A stretch of DNA of 64,000 nt from the NCBI GenBank assembly GCA_963580285.1, contig OY757010.1, forward strand, positions 220,739,234 to 220,803,233, written 5' to 3'. Position 1 is the stretch's first letter. Every line of letters starts with the position of its first letter. This DNA is from Lucinisca nassula. Its lineage: Eukaryota; Mollusca; Bivalvia; Lucinida; Lucinidae. The position numbers were made by a program, and so were the translations under genes. The notes under the pieces are model-generated. The model saw only the letters and a program-made list of their open reading frames with translations. It was not told the origin of the DNA and made no database searches. Positions 41,908 to 53,393 of the stretch are shown piece by piece.

Positions 41908-42165
41908 AGTGAAGGCAATGATCAGAAATCGATACAAAGATTCAACACCTCCCATCAGAGACACCAATTGGAATGAAACACAAATACAGTTATTTTTTCC
42001 AGAAAATGGCCAAGCGGCTAGTCAAAATAAAAAAAAAATATAACCAATTCATACAAGCAAAGACAAATTATAACAAAATAAACCGCGACAGAACGATCTC
42101 CAGAAAGTATTACACTGGGGGACTTAAATCCATTTTACATGTTCATAATCCTCGCCCTCTTATTC
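41908..42165 (-). repeat. R repeat, diverged and deleted
   Basis: AAGTGAAGGCAATGATCAGA to TTCATAATCCTCGCCCTC, with internal deletion near 41980. Confidence 0.65.
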
Positions 42166-42271
42166 ATAATATAAGGTATATATTGGGGTTTATTTCAGAC
42201 TTTAAAATGTAATTGACGTTTTGGAACTAATTTTTGGTTCTTTAAAACTACACGTGAACTATAAAACATCA

Positions 42272-42519
42272 GGGGCCAGTTGTTCAAAACTAACGACGTC
42301 GTTAGTTAACGTATCGTCAAAACTTTATTCATTTATTATGGCAAATAGGCTAATATTTTTGCTGAAAAAAATGTGAGCAGCTTTTGCATTTGCAAAAGCT
42401 GCTCACAGTTTTTCAGCAAAAATTCCAAAAGTTTAAATATTAAAGTTGCTAGAACAGTTAACAAAATGACCACTAACGAGCTCGTTAAGCTAACGATGAT
42501 GCTTTGAACAACTGGCCCC
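42272..42519. mobile_element. M-E palindromic MITE, copy 1
   Basis: TIR GGGGCCAGTTGTTCAAA at both ends. The central palindrome (42352-42424) pairs ATTTTTGCTG..AAATGTGAGCAGC with its inverse around TTTGCATTTGCAAA. No ORF. Confidence 0.85.
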
Positions 42520-42635
42520 AGAGCTTTTTTTTAAAGATGAAATTGTGCACCTATGGGGCTTAAATTATTAAGAAATATTTCAGATTTATATTTCAGGGAT
42601 ATATTTTCTAGCCCTTTTTGGGTCGTTGATTACAC

Positions 42636-42782
42636 TGCGGAATTTCGAAAAGGATGAGGGAACGTGGTAGCCCAGTTGTTCGTGCACTTGCCTATTGTGC
42701 TCGTGGCCCCCGGTCCGACTCCTGGCAGAGGTAATAAAATCGCGATGTCCGAACATGCCCCACAGGCATCATTGGCAAGGAT
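42636..42782 (+). other. Possible tRNA-like SINE head
   Basis: GTAGCCCAGTTGTTCGTGCA and CCCCGGTCCGACTCCTGGC recall A and B boxes. TGCGGAATTTCGA at 42638 recurs at about 43450 beyond an R copy, a possible duplication around a composite insertion. Weak evidence. Confidence 0.3.
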
Positions 42783-43290
42783 GAAAAGTAGATGTAAAAC
42801 AAAGATCAGGAATCGATACAATTAACTTACTCCACCCATCAAAGACACCAAAGGAAAAAAAAAAAAACAAACATGAAGCGACCAGACCATAACGGAAACC
42901 TAAACAAAGGAAGGCCATAAGGACAGTTACTTTCCCACAAAATGGTCAAATGGCCATCCAAAATAAAAAGACACACGTGATACACACAGTAAGTAACAAA
43001 TAACAACATAAATAAACCGCCACTGAAGAACCGCCTTGGAACGATCAGTGGAAAGAATTCCACTGGGGGGCTTAAATCGATTTTACATGGCCATAATCCT
43101 CGCCCTTACCTCTGTCGCGGTATACACTAAGTTTGTTTAGTCCGCATGAAGGCTTCCTAACTCATCAGTGTAACATCTCCGAGAACATACAGATCAAAAA
43201 ACTACAGAGATGAAACAAGGTTGAGGACTCGACAGCGTACAACAACAGAATTGCTGGAGCAAAAGAAAACCAACAGTTAGACTCCGAGGG
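42783..43290 (-). repeat. R repeat, long copy
   Basis: From AAACAAAGATCAGGAATCGA to AACCAACAGTTAGACTCCGA, with CCACTGGGGGGCTTAAATCG intact (6 G). Confidence 0.8.
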
Positions 43291-43479
43291 GCCCAATTCC
43301 ACAAAGTGCACCGTCCTTCCCCTGTGGAGGTAAAAGATCCCTTCCGTAATTACATGATCACTGTGCACGATTTCATCCTGCAAACCTAGAGTGTATGTAA
43401 TGTACACCTGCACGTAATCCTCTGAAGAGGATGTTGCAGTATTCCAATGCGGAATTTCGAGAAAAAAAGTGAGGGTCAT

Positions 43480-43832
43480 TGATAAAACATGCGTTTTACT
43501 AGTCTAATTAAATTTACACTTCGACGGCTCATACACTAATAATTCATCTACCACGTCTGATAAATGAACGAATTCGTTCTTTCCCATAACTGCAGAAGGA
43601 TATTTCAAGGAGAATTTTCTTTTTCAACTGAACATATATACTGTATGTACCCGTTGGAATTGTCTCGATGAAGAGATTCCTATGATATGCTAATCACTTT
43701 ATTTTACAAGAAAACAGAAAATAAATTCCTGGTATGCACCCTCTGGACTGGCATTAAGATTAACCCAATACCACCGTCTCGAAATATTTTCATGGTTCCA
43801 AAGATGTTCAAGCTGTATTATTTGAAATAAGT
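43480..43832. other. Mostly unassigned DNA
   Basis: A weak M-A-like core remnant (TTGGAATTGTCTCGATGAAGAG) near 43655; nothing else. Confidence 0.45.
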
Positions 43833-44285
43833 CATCACGTGAACAAGTCCATGAAATGAAGACCCCCTAAACCCCGCTTTATATAGGGAAAACTGGGGTT
43901 TACGGGGTATACAATATCTTTCTTATTTTTGCTCCAAGACATAGGTTGTGGGTACTCGTTAGAACCGCCTCATCGAGGCGGTTCTAACGAGTATCCACAA
44001 TCTATGTTTCCAGTATAAACAAGTCCATGAAATGAAGACCCCCTAAACCCCGCTTTATATAGGGAAAACTGGGGTTTACGGGGTATACAATATCTTTCTT
44101 ATTTTTGCTCCAAGACATAGGTTGTGGGTACTCGTTAGAACCGCCTCATCGAGGCGGTTCTAACGAGTATCCACAATCTATGTTTCCAGTATAAATAAGA
44201 AAAAATATTACCGATTTTCATCAGAAAACTAGCCATTTTGTATATGTGAAAAATGCACTGTGTCGCACGGATGTGTTATCGTAAC
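43833..44285. mobile_element. M-A MITE with a perfect 176 bp internal duplication
   Basis: Bases 43843-44018 are repeated at 44019-44194, including the whole central palindrome. The second copy continues to a normal right end (GGATGTGTTATCGTAA). Confidence 0.85.
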
Positions 44286-44404
44286 AAGAGCATCATAATG
44301 CATGGCACGTGCAGCACAAATAAGCATCACGTTAACAATGTCCTAGAATGTTTAACAAGTCCGTGTAATGAACACCCCTCTAAACACCATTTGGTAGTTA
44401 TTAT

Positions 44405-44723
44405 AGAGGATCTTACATCAGTGTTCATGTATTATTTAATTTATTAAACGAGTTCAAGAAAACTGATACAATGCGAGGCTTTATGCCTTTTCCTCAACAA
44501 GTTTAATAAATTCAATTATATATGGACAAGAATGCAAGATTTTATTTATCATATGACATTTGAAAGAATTTATACGCTATTTTTAGATAAATGACAACTG
44601 TCCGCCTTCAGTAAACGCGACGTCGTTAAGGATCTAACTAACTGCATATTTAATCCACTCGTGGATTACCAAGTTTATAACATGGCGTACTACATTCTCA
44701 GACCCGATGTCATATGATAAATT
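44405..44723. mobile_element. M-F MITE, complete but diverged
   Basis: Hairpin half with AATTTATTAAACGAGTTCAA, then TATCATATGACATTTGAAAG to ATGTCATATGATAAAT. Confidence 0.7.
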
Positions 44724-44734
44724 TGCCATATCAT

Positions 44735-44905
44735 GTTATTTGTCCTCAAAAACAAAGATTTGTGGGAACTCGTGCTTCTAAGAAACACCCATAAACTATA
44801 TTTAGCATAGAAATCGGAAAATTACAAAAGATTTTCATCTTAAAAAGGGGTGGTTCTGTAAATGTTCGAGGCGCCATTTTAGCACACGGGCGTGTTGTGG
44901 TTATG
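44735..44905. mobile_element. Degenerate M-A
   Basis: CACCCATAAACTATATTTAG and CACACGGGCGTGTTGTGGTT only loosely match M-A. Confidence 0.4.
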
Positions 44906-44931
44906 AGAGCAATCGTATGATCAGTCATCTT

Positions 44932-45242
44932 GTTTGTTTTTTTGTTTGTTTGATTTGAAGATTAACGTCCCCGTCAATACTGTATAGGTCATTTTGGAGA
45001 CGTTGCTTCCAATTTTGTTGGACTTTTACCCGACACTGAGATGAAATGACATCTCGAGCCCTGTCGCCCAATTAAACCAATAGGGTCTATAAGCATGGAC
45101 GGACCGACTCGCACCAATTTGCCTTGGCAGGCTTAGATCATCTAAGCAGTTTACCAGTAGTCGTGTGTGGTCGGTTTCAGCTCTGCATGGAAGCATCATG
45201 CAGCCCGTCTCTTTCTTCAAGCCCCGATGGGCGGGGGCCAGA
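44932..45242 (-). mobile_element. S1 SINE-like element
   Basis: 7 bp duplication TCATCTT at 44925-44931 and 45243-45249. Confidence 0.8.
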
Positions 45243-45250
45243 TCATCTTA

Positions 45251-45530
45251 CATTACGAAAACACGCATATATAAATACATTGTAAAGTTTAACCCAAAGA
45301 AAACGAAAATTTTAAGATGTAAAATTGTGATATTTTTCATATTTCTGCTCAAATATAGTTTCTGGGTACCCGTTAGAACCGCCTCATCGAGGTGGTTCTA
45401 ACGAGTCCCCACAGTCTATATTTTAGAGCACGAATAAGAAAAATAATGTTTACCGCTGTAAACCCCAGTTTCACTATATAAAATTGGGGTTCAAGGTGGT
45501 CAAAATCATATAGGCATGTTTCCGTGTTGC
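45251..45530. mobile_element. M-B MITE, complete
   Basis: Termini ATTACGAAAACACGCATATA and ATATAGGCATGTTTCCGTG; palindrome 45360-45412. Confidence 0.8.
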
Positions 45531-46049
45531 ATCCTGACGGGTAGGACTGATCTAAGAATGACTTCAGCTAACGATTATATCAGTTTCTCTACAAATTGGA
45601 AATCTGCAGACAAATAATAACACTGATTCATACTGAAGTTATGAAATGCAATGCGGGCTTATAAATTGCAATCTACACTGACGCAAAACAAATCCCACAG
45701 GATTTGGTATTTATTCATTATTTCAAAGATGTAAAAGTCCATTTGCAAGCGTTCTAATCTGTTTGTTTTTAATATCGAATCAATTCTATAAGCGATGACT
45801 TTTTAAAGCAAATATCCTTTTCCGAAATGAGACTCATTGATTTTCTGAAAATTGCAAGATTAGCAGTTATATGTTACATGTAATGCCTTTTCTCTGACAG
45901 CTCAAAATGTTCAAACAGTAGAATTTTGCAAGTAACGTTTGGGGAATTAGGAATGTCATAGCCTTCTGTGAGTTCTTGAGCAGCAATTTCGAGTTTGAAT
46001 CATTGCATGCGCCGCGACGAGCGAACATGGGTCTACGGGCACATGCGTT

Positions 46050-47100
46050 CATCGAAATCTGAACTCTCTATGCACACAACTACTTACCTTCATTGAAATC
46101 TCAAATCGCTATACACACACACTACATGCGTTCAGTGAAATCTCAAATCACTATGCACACAAACTACGTGCGTTTAGCGAAATCTCAAATCACTTTGCAC
46201 ACAAGCTACGTGCGTTCAGCGAAATCTTAAATCATTATACACACAAGCTAGATGCGTTTAGCGAAATCTTCAATCCCTATGCAAAATACATACATTCGGC
46301 GAAATCTTAAATCACTATGCACGCAAACTACATGCGTTCACCGAAATCTTAAATCTCTTTGCACACAAACTGTGTGCCTTCAGCGAAATCTTTAATCACT
46401 ATGCACACAAAGTACGTGTGCTGAGTGAAATCCCAATCACTATGTACACAAAATATGTGCGTTCAGCGAAATATTCAATCACTATGCACACATACTACGT
46501 GCATTCATCGAAATCTCAATCACTACGTACACAAACAACATGCGTTCAGTGAAATTTCAATCAGTTTGCACACAAACTACATGCGGTCACTATGTACCCA
46601 AACTACGTGCGTTCAGCGAAATCTTTAATCCTATGTACCCAAACTACGTGCGTTCAGCGAAATCTTTAATCACTATGCGCACAAAGTAGTGCGTTAAGTG
46701 TAATCTCAATCTTTTTGTACACAAACTACATGTGTTCAGCAAAATCTTCAATCACTATGTACACAAACCACGTCCATTCAGCGAAATCTCAATCACTACG
46801 CACACAAACTACATGCTTTCAACAAAATCTTCAATCACTGTGCACACAAATTACGTGCATTCAGCGAACTCTCAATCACTACGCACACAAACTACTTGCA
46901 TTCTGCGAAATCTCAATCACTACGCACACAAAGTACGTGTTTTCAGCGAAATCTCAACACTACGCACACAAACTACGTGCATTCAGCGACACCTCAATCA
47001 CTGTGCACACAAACTACGTGCGTTCAGCGAAATCACAATCCCTATGCACTCAAACTACATTTGTTCATCGAAATCATAAATCACTATGCACACAAACTGA
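46050..47100 (+). repeat. Degenerate 41-42 bp minisatellite, about 25 units
   Basis: Unit words: TGCGTTCAGCGAAATCT, CAATCACTATGCACACAAAC. Units differ by 1 bp indels, so plus-strand frames open for up to 129 codons appear by chance (HYAHKLRAFSEISI-like 14-mers). Confidence 0.9.
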
Positions 47101-47719
47101 GTAAGAATACAACCCTTCTTGACTGCGAGAAGAAGCGATCCGTGTAGAGAACAGCGAAGGCGCGGATGATCAGGCTGGTCTGAGTCTTTGCCTCGTACAT
47201 ATGCACGAAGACATCTTTTGGTTTTGCGCTGCCAATAGTGTCTCGCTGGCATCGTGGTTTACAAACTAATAAAAAAAGATCACTCAAAGTACACGGCCAT
47301 CTCAAGTCACCTATAGGTAGCACTGCACTTAATACTGGGAGGTATCGGGTTTTATCACTTTTGGACCGAGCTTTTAGTTGCTTTCTAAATACCAGACTTG
47401 CTTCCATTGGATATATATCCCGTGTTTTATTTCAATGTGAGAAAATGATTGGTATAAGGGACTAAAATGATGCATGTTTTATAAATATATCTGCAAGCTC
47501 AACGAAATTTGTGCTGATTTTATATGGTCACCCCTCTTTTAAAAATGTTGGTTTGTATTTACTCCGTTCTTGTAGGTAAACAAACATGGTACACAGTAAC
47601 TTGAAAAGGAGCAGGTCAGCATTTGGATTTTTTCTCATTAACTTGTTGGGCTAGGATGGCTCTATAAACAAGTAAGGTTTGAAAAGTTGTGTATGTGTAG
47701 TTTTTGTGGGAGCAGGTAA
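47101..47719. other. Unassigned DNA
   Basis: A short piece (GATGATCAGGCTGGTCTGAG) recalls fragments near 55500 and 57080. No gene. Confidence 0.4.
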
Positions 47720-48320
47720 AAGGTTACTATTGTCCCCTATGGAAAAAATTAGTGGAAAGCTCCCTAAATAAAGTAAGCGACATGGAGGCACACACAAAAA
47801 CATCAGCCGCCACGGCTCAAAGCCAGTAAACAAATAAGGCACTACAAAAACGGAATGGGGAGGGTGGGTAGGCTTATGGCCTTCCTTTGTTTAGGTTTCC
47901 ATTATGGTCTGGTCGCTTCGTGTTTGTGTTTCTTTCCCTTTGGTGTCTTTGATGGGTGGAGTAAGTTAATTGTATCGATTCCTGGGGCCAGTTGTTCAAA
48001 ACTAACAATGTCATTAGTTAACGTATTGTTAAAACTTTGATCATTAAATATGCCAAATAAGCTGAAATTTTTGCTAAAAAATGTGAGCAGCTTTTGCGGT
48101 CGCAAAAGCTGCTCACATTTTTTCAGCAAAAATACCAAAATTTACGATATTGTACTTGCTAGAACACTTAACAATATGATCACTAACGAGCTCATTAAGC
48201 TAAAAATGCTTTGAACAACTGGCCCCTGATCTTTGTTTTACTTCTACTTTAACTACGTATTTTTATGCAATTTCAGCCCTCGCCCTCAGTACCAGTGTAG
48301 TAACCACATTCTAGCTCTAT
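47720..48320 (+). repeat. R-related repeat interrupted by M-E
   Basis: 47761-47868 (GGAGGCACACACAAAAACA) matches 61325-61395. 47876-47983 and 48227-48250 are R 3' sequence (CTTTGTTTAGGTTTCCATTA, TCGATTCCT then TGATCTTTGTTTTACTTCTA). Confidence 0.7.
47984..48226. mobile_element. M-E palindromic MITE, copy 2, with known empty site
   Basis: Inserted inside R sequence that reads CGATTCCTGATCTTTG where uninterrupted (63142-63156), so insertion falls in CCTGATC with at most a 1-3 bp duplication. Palindrome 48067-48128. Confidence 0.85.
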
Positions 48321-48389
48321 ATCGCTCACCTGAGCCAAGAGATTTACATACTTAAATTCTAAGTATCACAAGGTACGTGTAGATTGCTT

Positions 48390-48850
48390 TAAGACTTTAA
48401 TTTTTGTGTTCTGGAATTTATCCCCAGAGCTATAATTTGACCATTCTTGGTACAGGTCCACCAGATGGAGCTTTGTACCAAACATCATAGGCCTGGGCTT
48501 ACTGGTTGAAATTTTTTAAAGTTTCCCCTATAATGGCGTGTACAATAAGTGACCCACTGGGCGCGGAAATTTTTGACTACAGGGGTGGGGTGGGGTGGGG
48601 CTGTATTTAAACAATCTTGGTAGACGTCCACTAGACAAGGTCAAATGCAATGGGCATTGTGGTTTTACAACAGAAGGATTTTAATGTTTTCCCAATTTAG
48701 GTCCGTGTAAAACAAGTGAGCCCAGCTATAATTTGAACAACTCAGCTACTAGTAGACGTTCACCAGATCTATGTCCCAAACTATCAAAGGCAAGGACATT
48801 CTTGTTTAAGACAAGAAAATTTCACAGGTTTTCCCTAAATAAGTATATCT
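48390..48850 (+). repeat. Decayed tandem repeat, about 3 units
   Basis: Words such as ATTCTTGGTACAGGTCCACC, AATCTTGGTAGACGTCCAC and TAGTAGACGTTCACCAGAT recur about every 150-180 bp. Heavily diverged. Confidence 0.5.
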
Positions 48851-49677
48851 AGAACAAATAGATACTGCGATTGGGCCGTTTTTTTTGTTTTTTTTTTTTG
48901 TTTGTTTTTTTTTTTTTGCACTCGATTTCCTTTCTTTATCGGTCATGGTATTGGTATCTAATAAGCAGTGCTTATTCATTTTGTTCATTGTTACAAATTG
49001 GGTATCAGTTGGGCGGCATCTAAGGCCGTTGCTATGATTCTATTCGCAATCTGCCCACACCAAAATGCTAATTCAGGGTTTAGTCTTTTTATTGAATACA
49101 GCAATATTTATATATATCGCTTTTATCTTTGTCAAAGCTAAAAAATAAACGACAATCACGTAATTTGATGTGAAAGTAGTTAGTCGAATGGGAGCATCAA
49201 AATCGGAAGTTGTTCCATCGAATCGACGCACGAGAATTTTGTTTTTAAATCTACCTACGCTGGCCACTCTGATGCCCTACTGTATTATTTTTGTTATAGA
49301 CATTAAGTTGCGTTTCATTCACGATAATCGCACCAGTAAAGCTATGGATCTAGATTTCCGCATTGTTTGCTCAATTTTATATCATGTCGCTTGACCAAAA
49401 GATGGAAAAGTAAAAATGACACAGGTGAAAGAGGTGACAAAAGTGACAGGAGAAAAATCTATGGCACGCCGAACGACTTGGCCCACGAACCATAACACAG
49501 TTGATAGGTTTGGACATGCTTGCTTGACTTTGACCAATCATATAAGAGCTACGACATGGGAAATTCTGTTTTTGGCATTTGCAAACAAGAAATGTGTTGA
49601 TCAGCAACTGATCGGAATTGACAGACATCTTCGTGTTCGTTGCTTAGATAATGCAACATCTCTAGTGTTTGTATCTA
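48851..49677. other. Unassigned DNA with poly-T
   Basis: T-rich run 48879-48917; short open frames on both strands without recognised domains. Confidence 0.5.
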
Positions 49678-49869
49678 CAGTAAAATCCTACTTTGGGACT
49701 GTTCAAAAGTGGTCTGTTAGATAACTTTTGAACAGACTCAAAGGTGGACTTTTATTGGGAGACACTGAGTGTGTACAAGACAAAGAAAGAATAAATAAAA
49801 CTTTGTCAATAAGCTTTTACAGCAGGTTTAGTCTTAATTTTGGTTGGTCTTAACAGCGGAACTTTACTG
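49678..49869. mobile_element. M-K MITE (192 bp)
   Basis: TIRs CAGTAAAATCCTACTTTGGG and, inverted, CAGTAAAGTTCCGCTGTTAA; TA flanks at 49676-49677 and 49870-49871. Shares AATAAGCTTTTA and AGTCTTAATTTT with the 36994 copy, so it is an internally deleted relative. Confidence 0.85.
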
Positions 49870-49871
49870 TA

Positions 49872-50400
49872 TAAAGTACGGGATCTCGCTAACCTATGTT
49901 GAGCAGACCAGTTAGTGTTTGGCCTGGTTGTAAATCCTGTTAGTATTGTCCATACTTCTTGTAATTAGTGTTCACTCACAATCATCTACAATATGGCAAA
50001 ACATGAGTCGACTTATCTGGATCTACCCCGGTTTGCATATCTATCTGGATATGTATTCAGGATTGAAAGAGCCAAAGCTACGTATTGTTTCTGCTTTCGT
50101 TTACGAAGTCGTCGATGTCACAATAGTCCTATCTTTGTTAACAACATCAGATTAATGCCAAGATGTCTGTGAAGTGACAAGAACCAAATCAATTATTGGC
50201 TAATAGCCATCCGGGAATTAAGATCGTAAACTCTAATGCATGCTATTAAAGTCTCACAGTTTCCGCTGTTTTTAATCCATTATATACCGGTGGATTCTTC
50301 CAATGTTATATGTTGGGCAAGTCCATTTGAAATTGAAGAGTTGTCGGGTCTACTTTTTCGCTTTTATTCTCGATTTGAGAAAATAATTCTATTAACAAAT
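49872..50400. other. Unassigned DNA
   Basis: No element recognised. An M-C core fragment (TAGTGTAGATCCTGATCA) follows at 50400. Confidence 0.5.
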
Positions 50401-50454
50401 AGTGTAGATCCTGATCATATCCCCACTGTTTGCCTAGATCCCTTTTTTACGGTT

Positions 50455-50700
50455 TGTCAGATAAGAACGGGATAATACCATTGCCTGTATGATCAGGTAA
50501 GAACAGGATAATACCATTGCCTGTCTGATCAGGTAAAAACGAGATAATACCATTGCCTGTCTGATCAGGTAAAACCGGGATAATATTATTGCCTGTCTGA
50601 TCAAGTAAAAACGGGATAATACCATTGCCTGTCTGATCAGGTAAAAACGGGATAATACCATTGAACCGGGATAATACCATTGCCTGTCTGATCAGGCAAG
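50455..50700. repeat. 36 bp minisatellite, about 6.5 units
   Basis: Unit words GGGATAATACCATTGCCTG and TCTGATCAGGTAAAAAC. 36 is a multiple of 3, so the minus strand reads as a 12-residue repeat (MVLSRFYLIRQA). Confidence 0.9.
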
Positions 50701-50807
50701 AAAGGGATTCTAATCATGTACATGTGCTTAGTGTAAAAATACGTCATCGGTTAACGGCATTTTTGCAGTGCATATGACGAGACAGGTTTTCAAAATACTA
50801 GTTTTGA

Positions 50808-50875
50808 TTAGTGTCTCTGATCGGAGCTGTGGGTTGATTGTATCGATTCCTGATCATTGCCTCCACTTCTATTTA
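50808..50875 (+). repeat. R 3' tail fragment
   Basis: GAGCTGTGGGTTGATTGTAT through CATTGCCTCCACTTCTAT only. Confidence 0.6.
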
Positions 50876-50925
50876 AGTTACATAAGACCTGACATGAGGT
50901 AATGGCCAAATATGACCGACTCAGT

Positions 50926-51051
<126 letters not shown>

Positions 51052-51126
51052 GACCTCTAGTTTCTATCCAGGAAATTCCAAGCCACTTGTGAACAAGTCG
51101 ATATGGGCCTTACTTTGTTGCTGTCA

Positions 51127-51160
51127 CAAAAAACACGCCTATATAAGTTTGAGCCCCTAA
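51127..51160. mobile_element. M-B left end fragment
   Basis: AAAAAACACGCCTATATAAG then truncated. Confidence 0.5.
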
Positions 51161-51180
51161 AGCATTTCTTTAATAAAGTA

Positions 51181-52042
51181 AAGTAGACGTAAAACAAAGA
51201 TCAGGGATTGATACAATTAACTTACTCCACCCATAAAAGACACCAAAGGGAAAGAAATACAAACATTAATGGAAACCAGACCATAATGGAAACCTAAACA
51301 AAGGAAGGCCATAAGGACAGTTACTTTCCCACAAAATGGCCATATGGCCATCCAAAATTAAAAGACACAAATGATACACACAGTAAGTAACAAACAACAA
51401 CATAAATAAATCGCCACAGAAGAGCCACCTTGGAACGGTCAGTGGAAGATTTCCACTGGGGGGCTTAAATCGATTTTACGTGGCCACAATCCTCGCCCTT
51501 ACTTCCGTCGCGATTTAGACAAATAATTGTTCAGTCCGCATGAAGGCCTCCTAACTCATCAGTGCAACATCTCCGTGAACACAAAAATCAAAGAACCACA
51601 GAGGTGAGACAACGGTGAGGACTCGACAGCAAGAAACCATTGAAATGCTGGAGCAAAAGAAAACCATCAGTTAGACTCCGATGAGCCCGACCAGAGACAG
51701 AGCATCAGGCACCAACCGACATTATCTCTCTAATTCTCAATAAGCCTTTACGTTGGAGCCGTCATAGAATCTGAGGCCTGACCCACCGGCGTGCAATTAA
51801 AGAGGGAAGCGAAGTTGCCAACCGTGATTGGGTTAACTACCATGCATGCAGTCTGTCGTATAATATCCATGTTGTACCCAATCTTTTTATATCGAAGAAT
51901 GATTTTACGAAATTGGGTGCTGAAGTCATTGCGGTTATATATTTTTCTGAATTTATATGCTAAGTCACCACAAAATTCGGGTTCCGATAGACCTTGTTGC
52001 AGAAGAGATTTAAGTCCAATATTGAATTTTGAAATTAAATCA
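51181..52042 (-). mobile_element. R retroelement, longest copy, with ORF end
   Basis: The R sequence (3' end at 51181) continues on the minus strand past AGTTAGACTCCGATGAGCCC into an open reading frame that ends at 51748. This shows R is the 3' untranslated region of a retroelement. The 5' edge abuts an S1 at 52060. Confidence 0.7.
51748..52042 (-). pseudogene. C-terminal end of the R element protein
   Basis: About 98 codons open to a TAA, including LISKFNIGLKSLLQQGLSEP, FRKIILRYKKIGYNMDIIRQ and VVNPITVGNFASLFNCTPVG, ending SDSMTAPT. The last 36 residues are identical in the second copy at 62483-62590, which argues for a real coding origin. I do not assign a domain; sequence of this kind appears at the ends of predicted retroelement proteins in bivalves as far as I recall. 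The N-terminus is missing here. Confidence 0.55.
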
Positions 52043-52059
52043 GAATGGCGTCTATAAGT

Positions 52060-52349
52060 AGCCCCCGCCCATCGGGACTTGAAGAAATAGATTGCTGCAT
52101 GATGCTTCCACGCAGAGCTGAAACCGACACCCACACAAGTACTGGTAAACCGCTTAGAGGATCTAAGCCTGCCCAGGCAATGCGGTGCGAGTCGGCCCGT
52201 CCATACTTATAAACCCTATTGGTTTCATTGGGCGACATGGCTCGAGATGTCATTCCATTTCAATGTCGGGTAAAAGTCCCACAAAATTGGAAGCGACGTC
52301 TCCAAAATGACTTTTTCAGTGTTGACGGGGACGTTAAACTTAAAATCAT
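52060..52349 (+). mobile_element. S1 SINE-like element
   Basis: GCCCCCGCCCATCGGGACTT to GGGGACGTTAAACTTAAAAT. Confidence 0.8.
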
Positions 52350-52369
52350 ACAAACAATTAATAAAGTAA

Positions 52370-52452
52370 AACTGTGGTTAAAGGGGTATACATTATTTTT
52401 TTATTTCTATTCAAAACTATAGATTGTGGGTACTCGTTAGAACCGCCTATGC
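52370..52452. mobile_element. M-B left arm fragment
   Basis: TATAGATTGTGGGTACTCGT then GAACCGCC, cut at the palindrome centre. Confidence 0.6.
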
Positions 52453-52548
52453 TTAGAGTGTAATTAATGAAATTCTCACAAATTGGAGATATCAAAGAAT
52501 GCACTCAGAGAAAATCGAAAGATACGAGTACCTATTATCTGTCTTCTG

Positions 52549-52796
52549 GGCCAAGTTGTTCAAAGCCTCGTTAGCTCAACGAACTCGTTAGTGGTCAATT
52601 TGTTAACTGTTTCTAGTAAATATAATATCAAAAATGATGGTATTTTTGCTGAAAAAAATGTGAGCAGTTTTTGCATCTGCAAAAACTGCTCACATTTTTT
52701 CAGCAAAAATATTAGCATATTTGCCATAATAAATGATCAACGTTTAAACGATATGTTAGCTAACGACGTCGTTAGTTTTGAACACTGAACTGGCCC
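52549..52796. mobile_element. M-E palindromic MITE, copy 3
   Basis: GGGCCAAGTTGTTCAAAGCC to AACTGGCCCC; palindrome 52640-52712 around GCATCTGC. Confidence 0.8.
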
Positions 52797-52809
52797 CTGG
52801 TCTGTCACT

Positions 52810-52890
52810 GTGATTAACCCTCAATGGCTCGAACTACCTCTTTCTCGAACAAACTATCATAGGTGTTAAGGCCATTGAAACTCGGCTGTA
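52810..52890. mobile_element. Decayed M-K fragment
   Basis: CAATGGCTCGAACTACCTCT and GTTAAGGCCATTGAAACTCG recall the 8436 copy. Confidence 0.45.
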
Positions 52891-52910
52891 TTTACTTCCG
52901 TAGCCATAAC

Positions 52911-53206
52911 GGCCCCCGCCCATTGGGTCTTGAAGCAATATATGGGCTGCGTGATGCTTCCACGCAGAGGTGAATCCGGCCCTCACACTAGTACTGGTAA
53001 ACCGCTTAGAGGATCTAAGCCTGTCCAGGAACCGCGGTGCGAGGCGGACCGTCCATGCTAATAAACCCTATTGGTTTCATTGGGCGACAGGGCTTGAGAT
53101 GTCATTTCATCTCAATGTCGGGTAAAAGTCCCACAAAATTGGAAGCAACGTCTCCAAAATGACCTTTACAGTGTTGACGGGGACGTTAAACCTCAAATCA
53201 AAAACA
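52911..53206 (+). mobile_element. S1 SINE-like element
   Basis: GGCCCCCGCCCATTGGGTCT to GACGTTAAACCTCAAATCAA; close to the 36688 copy in sequence (both read GAATCCGGCCC and GAACCGCGGTGCGAG). Confidence 0.8.
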
Positions 53207-53224
53207 AAAGACACTGAGGTAAAA

Positions 53225-53393
53225 ACACATTTCAAGCCCAACATCCATTGAAAACAGCTAGGGGCCTGGCTCGCATTACTTTTCCTCGGCAGGCTTAGAC
53301 CGTACTCAAGTTTGGTCGGTTTCATCTCTGCACAGAAAGCACCATGCAGCCCAATCTATTTCTCCAAGCCCCGATGGGCGGGGACGCGCTATG
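53225..53393 (-). mobile_element. S1 fragment, inverted next to a complete copy
   Basis: Head half only, ending CCCCGATGGGCGGGGAC. With the copy at 52911 it makes an inverted pair. Confidence 0.7.

Noticed and set aside
46050..47100. CRISPR-like array
   Set aside because: Units are contiguous with no unique spacers, and the genome is eukaryotic.
46425..47104. Plus-strand open frames with a 14-residue repeat
   Set aside because: Created by the degenerate 41-42 bp minisatellite; 1 bp indels move the repeat through all frames.
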